Below, one piece after another: positions 16,872 through 24,540 of a stretch of DNA of 24,540 nt; the first letter of the stretch is position 1; each line of letters starts with the position of its first letter. The stretch comes from Prorocentrum cordatum (Eukaryota > Sar > Dinophyceae > Prorocentrales > Prorocentraceae), in contig CAUYUJ010015828.1 in the NCBI GenBank assembly GCA_963575745.1, positions 200,001-224,540 of the forward strand. The letters are read 5' to 3'. The position numbers and the translations under genes are program-made. A model generated the notes under the pieces. That model was not told the origin of the DNA and did not search any database. It was given only the letters and a program-made list of their open reading frames with translations.

Positions 16872-17004
16872 CTTGGTGCACGTTGGGGCGTGGAAGGATG
16901 CCAAGGCCTTCCTGGTCGGGTTGCTGTCATGTTCTTAGGCCCCCCCCTCGACTCGCGCCCAGGGGCGCGCATCGCCTCCTCTTTTCCCGAAGCCACAGAG
17001 CCTT
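16872..17004. other. Short spacer
   Basis: GC-rich sequence with no recognisable feature before the AT island. Confidence 0.3.
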
Positions 17005-17090
17005 ACATATAAGATATTATATATATATAATATATATATATAATATCATGATTATATTTATATATATATATAATAAATATATATATCGCT
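17005..17090. repeat. AT-rich TATATA island
   Basis: About 85 bases of almost pure A/T (TATATATATAATATATATAT words, with ATCATGATTAT inside) stand in otherwise GC-rich surroundings. The sequence is largely self-complementary and would melt or extrude easily. There is no evidence for a specific function. Confidence 0.9.
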
Positions 17091-17091
17091 C

Positions 17092-17724
17092 CAAGACGGG
17101 TCACGTTGGCCTCAAGACGGCCCACGAGGCCGTCGAGGCGTCCCAGGAGAGCCCCAAAAGCCTTCCCACGAGGGCCTCGAGAGGCACAAATCATTGATTC
17201 CCTTATGATTTTCACTGTTTTCAAGGTTCTCGCTTTTTTGGACTTCCGACGTCCTAAGACGACCCAAAAGGCCACCATGCCTGCCACAAGACGGCCCAAG
17301 AGGCCCCCAAGACGGCCCAAAAGGGCTCCAATACGGCCCAAGAGGCGCCACATAATGCCCAAGTGGGCCGCTCCCATTCGGCCCCAAGAAAGGCCCTAGT
17401 GTGATCAGCAGGCAATTCGAGCCTCCCGCCCCAAGAGGAGGGCTGTAAGAGGCCCCCAAGAAACACCCTAGAGGGCCACGAGAGGAAACCACCATTGATT
17501 TGCCCTAGCTTGTTCAATGTTTATTGAGCTTCCGACGCTCCAAGACGGCCCCAAAGGCTCTTAATATTCCATCGAGAGAATTCAAATGAGACCCCCAAGA
17601 GAGCTTCAAGACGGCCCAAGAGGGCTCGAAAAGCGCCCAAGAGGCGCCCACCTGCCCCAAGATCCCTCCAGCAAGCCAATTTGCCTTCTCGAGTAGTTGC
17701 CACCCACAATGCTGCACTGGTACG
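17092..17724. repeat. Degenerate CAAGACGGCCC repeat block
   Basis: Words of 12-13 bases such as CAAGACGGCCCA, AGAGGCCCCCAAGA and AGGGCTCCAATACGG repeat with drifting register. Two non-repeat islands (about 17185-17250 and 17490-17560) share GACTTCCGACGTCC / GAGCTTCCGACGCTCC. This is the complementary form of the repeats at 1-193 and 19120-19640. Open frames on the minus strand (Leu/Gly/Trp-rich) are repeat translations. Confidence 0.65.
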
Positions 17725-17759
17725 GTGGCGGAATGCCGGATGCAGCTGGATAATCTTCC

Positions 17760-18165
17760 TTACAAGGAGAAGGGAAGGAGGAGGGGAGGGACACAGGTGA
17801 GGAGACTTGTGGAGCACGAGAGGAAGGGGGTTAGGAGCAGGAGAACGAACCAGCGGCAGCAGACGGCCGGGTCGAGCGGGCGGGTCGCTAAAGCATCATA
17901 CATACATGGATCGCGAAGAGGTCTCGAGCGAGGGTGCGATTCCCAAGACTGTCGTGAGGGAATCCAAAACAAATCCCTACGACGCCGGCGACCCGCCCGC
18001 TCGACCCGGACGTCTGGGCCCACCCGACCCCCCCCCCCGTCTGGTTCTGCCGCAGGTCTTTCTGCTCCAAGCCCCCCTCCCGCTCACCCCTCTTCTGCTC
18101 GTCCCTGTCGTGCTCCATCCTTATCTCTCTTCTGTTGCCCCTCCCCTCCCCCCTTCCTCTGTTTT
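17760..18165. mobile_element. Foldback element with a nested inner TIR unit
   Basis: The inner unit 17860-18016 starts CAGACGGCCGGGTCGAGCGG and ends with the matching complement CCGCTCGACCCGGACGTCTG, a 29-30 bp TIR with two mismatches. Outside it, a purine-rich left flank (GGAAGGAGGAGGGGAGGG, TGTGGAGCACGAGAGG) is mirrored by a pyrimidine-rich right flank (CCTGTCGTGCTCCATCC, CCCCTCCCCCCTTCC), so pairing continues imperfectly for roughly another 100 bases each side. The outer edges are approximate. Confidence 0.7.
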
Positions 18166-18189
18166 ACTGGGTCTGCGCCAACTACGCTT

Positions 18190-18305
18190 GGCAGGCAAGG
18201 AAGATGTACCCCCCAAGGGGTTCTCATCGAAAACGATGATGGCAAAAATTGAGGGTTTGGGATATACATATTAACTGACACGCTATCTGTGAAAACCAGC
18301 ATTGC
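18190..18305 (-). repeat. R3 repeat, copy b, inverted
   Basis: GGCAAGGAAGATGTACCCCC, ATCGAAAACGATGATGG and GAGGGTTTGGGATATACATA are the reverse complement of the R3 order. Together with copy d (18930-19051) it forms an inverted pair of about 120 bp arms around roughly 620 bp containing copy c and the CAA tract. Confidence 0.7.
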
Positions 18306-18370
18306 TCAAATGAGTGTTGTTCGATGGTGAATAACGCACTCTGCGGCGCAAGACTCCCATTGCAAAAACA

Positions 18371-18436
18371 AGGTGCGAGCTCTGGGAAAGGGCACTTCAA
18401 TTGAAACACCACGAGGTACACCAGAAGGGGGGATCA
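18371..18436 (+). repeat. Short dispersed repeat, GGTGCGAG...GGGATCA type
   Basis: AAGGTGCGAGCTCTGGGAAA, then CACTTCAATTGA and AGGGGGGATCA match 21571-21638 (AAGGGTGCGAGCCCCGCGGG, CACTTTCATTGA, AGGGAGGGATCA) in the same order and spacing. No function is inferred. Confidence 0.55.
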
Positions 18437-18460
18437 GCGATACACATTATTTAGAAGTGG

Positions 18461-18560
18461 GCAGCAACCATTTTAAGACTGTTCACTTTTACTGGCACGC
18501 GTGTCTTACATTCTGTATACCCCAACCCTCGATACCCGCCAACTTCTCCTTCGACCATCA
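18461..18560 (+). repeat. R3 repeat, copy c
   Basis: GCAGCAACCATTTTAAGACT, then TTTTACTGGCACGCGTGTC and CCCCAACCCTCGATACCCGC follow the R3 order. Its right end runs into the CAA-rich tract. Confidence 0.65.
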
Positions 18561-18925
18561 ACAACAGCAAAAACAACAAACACAACATCACCAACAACAA
18601 CAACAACCACAACAACCACAACCACACACAACAAACGACGCACAACAAATACCAAACAACACACACTAAGCAACACACACACAAACCACCAAGCAACAAC
18701 CAACCAAACCAACCAACCAACCAACCAACCAACCAACCAACCAACCAACCAACCAACAACCAACCAAGCAAACAGACACACACGCACACAACAACAACAG
18801 CAACAACAACAGCAACAAAACCACCAACAACATCAACAACACAAACAACACCATCAACAAACACACCAACAATAATAACAACACCAACCAACAACAACCA
18901 CAACAACACCCCCCCCCACAACAAC
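18561..18925. repeat. CAA/CCAA microsatellite
   Basis: CAACAA units give way to a homogeneous run of CCAA tetramers (about 18705-18755) and then CAACAA again with CACA patches. Both strands are open for long distances (Gln/Thr/Asn or Leu/Val-rich), which is a composition effect. Confidence 0.95.
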
Positions 18926-18929
18926 ACTT

Positions 18930-19051
18930 ATTTTAAGACTGATCGCTCCTACCTGCTCGCGTGCCATTCAACACGTATATCCCAAATCCTCGTTACCCGC
19001 CCTCTTCCTTTTCGATCGTACCCCCCTGGGGGTAAATCTTCCTCACCTGCC
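18930..19051 (+). repeat. R3 repeat, copy d
   Basis: TTTTAAGACTGATCGCTCCT, GTATATCCCAAATCCTCGTT, CTTTTCGATCGTACCCCCCT and AATCTTCCTCACCTGCC give the most complete forward copy and define the right end of the family by matching copy b. Confidence 0.7.
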
Positions 19052-19119
19052 GCGCATAATTTGTGCAGCCGCTAAAACGGGGCTTCTTTGCGGCTTCCCT
19101 GTTTCTGCGTCTTACGGGG

Positions 19120-19700
19120 CTTGCTGACGGTCTCAAAGTCTGCGGCTCTTCTGGCGTGTTGGGTTCCTCTCGCTGGTTCTGGGAGGCTCCAATGGGGTCT
19201 TGCTGGCGGTGTCAAAAGCTGTCTCGCGAGGACACGCTTCCAGATGTCAGGTCGTCTTCCCCCCGTTGAGTGTCCCCTGGGGCTCTACCAGGGGGCCTCT
19301 TCGCCTGCTCTCGGGGCCTCGTCGGCCGTCTTGGGGGACTCCTCGGCTATCTTGGGCTCTCCTGGAAGGCCTGCGGGGCCGTCTTGGAGCGATATCCGGG
19401 GCCTCTTGGGCTGGGCTGCCGGAAACTCGGGATAGCGATGCCTTTCAGTGCTCTTTCACACATTCGAGGTGCCATCGCACGCTCCTCGGCCGTCTTGGGG
19501 GCGTCTTGGGCCGTCATCAGGCCATGGTGGGCCGTTTTGGGGCGCTCTTCGGCCGTTTCTGGCTTTTGGAGTTCCGTTGGGGCGACCCTGGAACTATTTA
19601 GGGGGTTTTGGGGCCGCGCCCAGAAGTGAAACCGTTTCTGGTGAGACCTTCCAGGACCTTGCTGGGGCATTTTGTGGGGCCCCCTTATCAGAAGTTATGG
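19120..19700. repeat. Degenerate GGCCGTCTTGGGG repeat block
   Basis: The words GGGGCCTCGTCGGCCGTCTT, GGCCGTCTTGGAGCG and GGGCCGTTTTGGGGCGC repeat irregularly, in the same orientation as 1-193. The long plus-strand frame that starts at 19448 crosses this block before entering the protein-like region at about 19736, so its N-terminal third is repeat-derived. Confidence 0.65.
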
Positions 19701-19735
19701 GGCGTTTCGCGCGCGGGCGAACGAGTAGTTACAAC

Positions 19736-21236
19736 AAGAACATGACAGTGCTGAGCCTACCAGTGGATATTCAAGCATGCCCTTGCCCCGTCGGGCTGGC
19801 GAATTTGCAGCGCAACTCGGTCGATGCATTCCATAAGGCCATACGTCGTGTGCAGAACGGCGAGCCTCTGCCAGAGTCCGCCGGCAAATTCCTGAGGGAC
19901 ACCACTTACGACAAACTCAACAACACCATCTTGCAATATTGTGAAGAGGTCGCAACCTCCGACAACATCCTTTGCTTCCCTGCGAAGAGTGCTGTTGGGA
20001 ACGTGGCAGTCGCTTCCGCCGTGAATATTTGCGATGGCGTGCGCTCGTGCCAGACCTGGGATGGCTCCATCGTGGGCGAGTAGCATCGTGGCTTCTTCCA
20101 GAAGTTGCCCGACACAGACTTCGCCACCTGGGCTTGTTACGGCAGCGGACAAAACTGCCCTAGCTGCGGGTGCTTCTCTTTCAACGATGGTTTCAAGAGT
20201 CTATAACATCGGCACGTCTGCTTCTTCCCAGGCCTGCGACCTGCAGCGTGTCCGTCGGGAGATCCCGTCGGACCCAGTGTCTGGCCACGCAGAGCTTTGG
20301 CCGACGCCGCACTGGTGGACGAGCCCGATCACGTACAAGCCCTCGGCCTCTGCAGAACACGCGCGTGGCAAAGGCACACCCGCCGCTGAACACGCCGGGC
20401 TGAGGGATGGCCGCGCGCACTCTCCGAGCCAAAGCTCGTGCCAAGGCCGCCGCCAAGGCGAAGCCTGCAGCCAAGGCCAAGGCGGCGGCTGCCGCTGCAA
20501 ACGGGGCCGACAGGATGGAATCGGTTTTGCGCACGCAGCACCTGTACCGCGCCTACCACCAGTAGGGCAGAGCATACCCTCCACCTGGGCGGGCGAGGTG
20601 GTGTCATGGACTCGGCTCGCGGCAATTTCAACTGAGTTTTTCATGCTGGCCACGGAGGGGTGCACGTTCTTAGATCTTACGGACGCCGAGAACGTTCGGA
20701 AAGAGCAAGAGCTCTTCAGCGCGAACCCGAATGTGCCCAGCCATTACAAGAACTGGAACAAGACAAGTCAGCACCGGCTTCTATGCGCCTCACGTCGTCG
20801 ACGAGAATAGCCTCCCCAATACCCGTTCCAACGCGGCTTTTCGGTGGCTCATTGAGAACCATGCTTTTTCAATGAGGCTCTACTTATAGATTCTAACCGC
20901 ACGCATGCAAACCCTGATCAGCATAGGCAGAACATCCACATTTTCGACCTTCTCATCGCCCTCAAGGGCGTGGAATGCGCCGCATGGCCTTGGCTCTGCC
21001 CCACTGCGGATTTCACCGACACTGGGAATTCGTGCCTCCTCGCTGAGTTCCACGAAGGCACGCAGAATCGCACGATCTCCCGGGGCTACTCTTTCAACCG
21101 CAAGGGCTGCAATGGGGCCACGAAGGGCAGCGAGGGGGCCACGAAGGGCTGCAACGGGGCCACGAAGGGCAGCGAGGGGGCCACGAAGGGCTGCAACGGG
21201 GCCACGAAGGGCAGCGAGATCCCGATTCCTCAGTAA
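19736..21236 (+). pseudogene. Decayed Helitron-like (Rep N-terminal region) open reading frame
   Basis: Protein-like sequence runs for 1.5 kb but switches frame repeatedly. 19736-20202 reads NMTVLSLPVDIQACPCPVGL onward to WDGSIVGE, crosses an in-frame TAG at 20081, then continues HRGFFQKLPDTDFATWAC and GQNCPSCGCFSFNDGF to a TAA near 20202. The next frame carries PTPHWWTSPITYKPSAS. An Ala/Lys-rich linker (20407-20562) is in a third frame. 20571-20766 reads GEVVSWTRLAAIS and VPSHYKNWNKTSQ, 20767-20886 reads VSTGFYAPHVVDEN, and 20889-21236 reads IHIFDLLIALKGVECAAWPW and TADFTDTGNS. The CPSCG pair could bind zinc. The layout recalls the N-terminal part of Helitron-like replication/helicase proteins that are multicopy in dinoflagellates; I recognise this from family resemblance only. 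The Rep catalytic and helicase parts are absent. Confidence 0.6.
21104..21218 (+). repeat. 42-bp tandem repeat at the pseudogene's 3' end
   Basis: GGGCTGCAACGGGGCCACGA followed by AGGGCAGCGAGGGGGCCACG forms a 42-bp unit (two related 21-bp halves) present about 2.7 times. In frame it encodes GCNGATKGSEGATK repeats and ends 18 bases before a TAA. The copies are nearly identical, unlike the decayed upstream frame, so the expansion is recent. Confidence 0.85.
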
Positions 21237-21510
21237 GCTGTAGAGGAGTCCTGGGAGTAAGCGCGACTCCTGGGTGCTTGAGTGTTGGGAGCGCGGCGCT
21301 TGAGTAAATTGCGGGGAATTCCAACGCAAGAGCGCGATTCTTGAGTAAATTGCAAGGAAGTCTCCAGCGAGAGCGCGACTCCAGAGCGCCGAGAGAGCGA
21401 TTCCTGAAGTCCAAAGCAAGAGCGCGATTCCTGAGTAAATTGCGAAGAAGTCTCAGGCGGGAGCGGGGGTCCTGGCTACACTGTGAGGAACTTTTCGGCG
21501 GGAGCCGTTG
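21230..21510. repeat. Degenerate tandem repeat, GAGCGCGATTCCTGAGTAAATTGC type
   Basis: The words GAGTAAATTGC, GAAGTCTC and AGAGCGCGA[C/T]TCC recur at roughly 45-60 base spacing from 21236 to about 21500 with substitutions. No coding signal on either strand beyond open frames created by the repeat. Confidence 0.65.
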
Positions 21511-22074
21511 TTACTTAAACCCGGGGGCCAGGGGCGCAGTTTGAACCTTATGACTTGTTCCCTGGTTAGAAAAGGGTGCGAGCCCCGCGGGAACACTTTC
21601 ATTGACCAAAACGCAGTGGCCACCGGAGGGAGGGATCAAAAATAAGTATTCTTCAATAGTGAGAATTCATCAAGCATGCTCCAGGCCACGGAATCCCACT
21701 TCACCCACGCACCCAGGGCTGGTGTAAGACGGTTCGGCCCCCTCACTCTGACGTGTGACCGCAAGTTTTCGGAGGACAGAACGAACTTCTTGGGTCAGCG
21801 CTGGACGCCCCTTTGGTGGCGGCGCCGGAGGCGCTGCAAGGGGGTGGCGGGGCGGGGAGGGGGCGGGGAGGGGTCGGGGAGGGGGCGAGGTGGCGGAGCC
21901 CAATGCCCCCCCCCCACACACACAACTTCCGCACCCAGGTTGCACAAACTTACTGCTTGACTCTTCGGGGCCCACGCCAACAAACATTGTTTGACCGGCG
22001 CCGCCTTGCCCTTCCGCTCCTGCAGCGCGCGGGCCTCGAACCGCGTCCACCTGAGCGATCAACATTTCCCTCCT
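21511..22074. other. Spacer with two short dispersed repeats
   Basis: 21571-21638 matches the short repeat at 18371-18436. About 21785-21813 (CTTCTTGGGTCAGCGCTGG, then ACGCCCC) resembles the left end of MITE-D at 14306. The remainder, including a GGGGCGGGGAGGGGG stretch at 21846-21890, shows no convincing gene. Confidence 0.45.
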
Positions 22075-22307
22075 GCTCTCCTCCTCCCGTTCCTCCCTCT
22101 TCTCCTCCTCCTCCTCCTCCTCCTCCTCCTCCTCCTCCTCCTCCCTTCTCCCCCCTGTCCTCCTCCTCGTGCTCCTGCTCCTCCTCCTCGTGCTCCTGCT
22201 CCTCCTCCCTTCTCCCCCCTGTGCTCCTCCTCCTCGTGCTCCCGCTCCTCCTCCTCGTGCTCCTGCTCCTGCTCCTCCTCCTCCTCCTCCTCCTCCTCCT
22301 CCTCCAC
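22075..22307. repeat. TCC/CTC pyrimidine microsatellite
   Basis: CTCCTC units with TGCTCC variants and two TTCTCCCCCCTGT interruptions. It leads into the duplicated segment D1 copy 2, as the TCC tract at 11511-11625 does for copy 1. Confidence 0.95.
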
Positions 22308-22318
22308 AATTACTCAAT

Positions 22319-22617
22319 ATGAATACTACTCTCCCTCTTCCCCTGATGCCGTCTTTTGCGTATTCGCCCCCCCCCCCCCGCGTACTGTTTTTTACACACA
22401 CGATTTCCCGGAGTTGGGTTTTCGCTTGCGTTTTAAAAACTTGTTTTTCAAAATGCTGATCTCGCTGAGGCGCCGGCCTCATTTCTGCTTCCGAATCGTT
22501 CCGAATCGTGCTCCCGCTGCAGCGTGGGCCTCATTTTCGGATCGGTGATTTGCCTCCGTCGTTCAGGATGGCGTTCTCGCCCCAGCGCGGGCCTCTTTCT
22601 CGCGCGCCCATCCGCCC
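22319..22617. repeat. Near-identical duplication D1, copy 2
   Basis: Matches 11641-11940 with a single visible 1-bp indel. Here the sequence continues into CA-rich repeat instead of a gap, which makes this the better-resolved copy. Confidence 0.9.
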
Positions 22618-22806
22618 GCCACCACCGCGCCGCACCACGCCCCGCCCCGCCGCACGCACACCCACCGCCACTTCCACCCACCAACGCACGCACGCACGCA
22701 CGCGCACCACCACCGCGCACCACCACCACCACCGCACTACCCCACCCACCACCACCACGCTACACCGCGTCACACCACATCACACGCGCGCACACACAGA
22801 CACACA

Positions 22807-22893
<87 letters not shown>

Positions 22894-22904
22894 ACACACA
22901 CACC

Positions 22905-22974
<70 letters not shown>

Positions 22975-23085
22975 ACCACCGCCACCACCACCACCACCAC
23001 CGCCATCACGCACGTACGCACCTGGCCCACCACCAAACCACCAAGACGCCATACCACGTCACACCACAGCACACGCGCGCACACG

Positions 23086-23134
<49 letters not shown>

Positions 23135-23212
23135 ACACCACCACCACAACAACCACAACCACGCACACACGCACGCACGCACGCGCACCACCACCCACTA
23201 CGCACACGCGCG
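22618..23212. repeat. CA/CAC/CGCA microsatellite, about 590 bp
   Basis: CACCAC, CGCACGCA and long pure CACACA runs (about 22850-22970 and 23090-23130). It is the complementary texture of the 3535-5155 tract. Long open frames on both strands (His/Thr or Cys/Val) are spurious. Confidence 0.95.
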
Positions 23213-23627
23213 CGGAGCCACAGGTCCGCTACGCACGCGTCCGCGGATAGAGAAAATCAGCGCCATGGTAAGGGATGGGAGGGAGGGGTAGGATGTCAGA
23301 TGTTGACGCGAGCGCACCGAAAGGGTACTAAGCCCAATAAGCTACGCCGCCGAATCATCAGCTCCCCTCCCGCCTCTCCTCATACCTCCTCCTCCTCCTC
23401 CCCTCCGGGTTGGGGCCCAAGGGGAGCCGGGGGGATCCCCTAGTGGGGACCCCCTGGGAGGGGTCGCGCACACGCCTGTCCGGCAGCACGGAGAGCTTTC
23501 CCCCGCGCCAGGGGCCGCGCGACACGCGACCTCGGGCATTGCCCAGCTTCGCCCGCCCCCTGACCCAGGCCCACCCAGGGGGGAGGACCCGATCATGCTC
23601 CGCAGAACGTTCTTCGAGCCACGGGGC
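23213..23627. other. GC-rich spacer, no gene seen
   Basis: It holds a short TCC run (about 23375-23402) and Pro/Gly-rich open frames on both strands. I see no domain, RNA gene or clear inverted repeat. Confidence 0.4.
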
Positions 23628-23815
23628 GGAAAAAAGAGGGGGGTGATGACTAGGGGGGGGTGGATTTCATGGGGCGGGCCATGATTTTTCCTCAGATTTC
23701 ATGGCGCCTCTTCTTATTTCATTACGTTCCCGGCCCCCCCGCTGGGCCGCGCACATGCCGCCGGCCATGATTTGCACCCCCCCCTCTTGGACACCCCCCT
23801 CTTGGCCGCTCCCGA
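23628..23815. repeat. Dispersed segment D2, copy 2
   Basis: Same orientation as 7788-7975 and similar over about 185 bp. Similarity ends at GGCCGCTCCCGA, exactly where MITE-C begins here. Confidence 0.8.
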
Positions 23816-23978
23816 GACATGCAGGCGGACTCGATTGGACAGGGCACGCGAGAGGACACAAGACCCTTCCGAGGGCCACACTGCCGTAGGGATGCAGGAG
23901 GCACGGGTCGCGGGACACAGGACACAAAGGTACCCTTGATCTGGCAGGGTCGACCTACTGATCCGGGCCGACTGTATG
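23816..23978 (+). mobile_element. MITE-C copy 2
   Basis: Runs from GACATGCAGGCGGACT to GGGCCGACTGTATGTC. The ends form an inverted repeat (GACATGCAGGCGG against GACATACAGTCGG). The whole segment is the reverse complement of 8238-8398 with scattered substitutions. Confidence 0.8.
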
Positions 23979-23998
23979 TCGACCTGATGCAAATTCAG

Positions 23999-24178
23999 AT
24001 GATGCGTTCTACCAGAGCGCACAATTCGAAAGCGGTCGATCCTCTCCAAGACGAGCTGCACGCGGTGAAGTCGCGCTTGTCCGCTGTCGAGCAGCGTTCC
24101 GGTAGAGACTTGTCGCAGCAGACGAACACGATGGACCCATCCTGGCCCCCGCCTGGCCAGGCGCGAGCGGCGGCTTGA
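23999..24178 (+). CDS. Possible small exon or ORF with a coiled-coil-like stretch
   Basis: Beginning at the ATG that follows AAATTCAG (a plausible 3' splice site), the frame reads MMRSTRAHNSKAVDPLQDEL, HAVKSRLSAVEQRSG and DLSQQTNTMDPSWPP before TGA at 24176. The stretch DPLQDELHAVKSRLSAVEQR has heptad spacing and balanced composition quite unlike the Pro/Arg-rich spurious frames around it. The frame is open upstream through MITE-C, so no true start can be fixed. It may be an exon whose 5' intron holds MITE-C. I do not recognise the protein; the call rests on composition only. Confidence 0.3.
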   Translation: MMRSTRAHNSKAVDPLQDELHAVKSRLSAVEQRSGRDLSQQTNTMDPSWPPPGQARAAA

Positions 24179-24328
24179 GCCCGCGGAGCTGCGCCGGGCA
24201 CGGGTGTCGTCCCCCTGGCACCCAGCGCTTGCCCGTCGGCTGGCAGTTCCGGGGCAGGCGCGGGTTTCGCCCCTCGCCGGCTTACGACGACGCTCCGCTG
24301 CGCGCTGCGGGGCTGCCTGGCTGTGGCA
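24179..24328. other. Short spacer
   Basis: GC-rich, without identifiable features. Confidence 0.3.
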
Positions 24329-24522
24329 GTGGATGGGCCGATTTTCCACCACCACCGCTAGAACTAGGAGAGGGAGGAGGAGGAGGAGGAGGAGGAGGAG
24401 GAGGAGGAGGAGGAGGAGGAGGCTCTCCGTCTCCTCCGCCTCCTATCCTCTCCCTTTCCTCCTCCTTTCCTCCTTCTCCCTCTCCTAGTTGTGGCAGCGG
24501 TGTTGGAAAATGGGCCCATCAC
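24329..24522. mobile_element. Inverted repeat with GGA / TCC arms
   Basis: The left arm GTGGATGGGCCGATTTTCCA, then ACCGCTAGAACTAGGAGAGG pairs with the right arm CCTCTCCTAGTTGTGGCAGC, then GGTGTTGGAAAATGGGCCCA ending ATCAC. Inside, a GGA run (24371-24421) faces a TCC-rich run (24425-24482), so the arms continue into one long purine-pyrimidine hairpin of about 190 bp. Confidence 0.8.
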
Positions 24523-24540
24523 GGATGCGATGCCAGAGAG

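Noticed and set aside
16237-16904. Minus-strand frames as the N-terminal part of the helical-repeat gene
   Set aside because: They are Pro/Gly/Ala/Arg-rich, cross a foldback element and a 12-bp tandem repeat, and have no splice junction that I could support.
20905-21419. A minus-strand frame with LAALRGP repeats
   Set aside because: It is the antisense shadow of the 42-bp repeat and of the Helitron-like pseudogene.
22508-23443. A 311-residue His/Thr-rich plus-strand frame
   Set aside because: It crosses the D1 duplication and the CA microsatellite; its equivalent at 11831 runs into the gap. No domain is present.
1-24540. Dinoflagellate spliced-leader relic, tRNA, 5S or other RNA genes
   Set aside because: Reading both strands by eye I found no spliced-leader-like word such as CCATTTTGGCTCAAG and no tRNA B-box-type GGTTCGANTCC with a matching arm. 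A covariance-model scan would be decisive.

Overview
This 24.5-kb, strongly GC-rich window looks like nuclear DNA of a eukaryotic protist, most likely a dinoflagellate. The evidence is a split helical-repeat (FASTK/RAP-like) gene whose introns begin with GT, GC or GA and are bounded by short direct repeats at the exon edges; a decayed Helitron-like open reading frame; very dense simple-sequence DNA; and many short terminal-inverted-repeat (TIR) elements. The organism call is an inference. No spliced-leader relic, rRNA or tRNA was found. There is one 100-N assembly gap (11941-12040).

Layout. 1-3534: degenerate GGCC/CTTGG repeats, two TIR element families (MITE-A at 194-336 and 2969-3052; MITE-B at 1874-2057) and GC-rich DNA without convincing genes. 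3535-5912: 1.6 kb of GT/GC alternating repeat, then a TTTAGC-type 11-bp satellite. 5913-8413: a possible single PPR motif, a 575-bp foldback element, MITE-B copy 2, and a MITE-A copy with another element (MITE-C) nested inside it. 8735-9969: purine (GGA) tract and a palindromic EcoRI-site repeat, followed by a perfect 52-bp palindrome. 10531-11238: a foldback element next to a 351-bp MITE-A copy. 11641-12040: a 300-bp segment repeated almost exactly at 22319-22617 and ending at the gap. 12475-14255: a minisatellite of about 105 bp per unit.

14460-15993 (minus strand) holds the one convincing gene: four exons joined in frame, giving about 196 residues of helical repeats. Its 149-bp intron carries a MITE-B element, so MITE-B appears to be an introner (intron-making transposon) or to have been captured by an intron. 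16091-19051: two foldback elements and four copies of a dispersed repeat. 19736-21236: a frameshifted Helitron-like pseudogene ending in a 42-bp coding repeat. 21237-24540: degenerate repeats, TCC and CA tracts, second copies of segments seen earlier, a possible small exon, and a purine-armed inverted repeat at the right edge.

No operon or pathway can be read from this window. Its logic is that of a genome shaped by small non-autonomous transposons and simple repeats, with one expressed gene cut by transposon-like introns.
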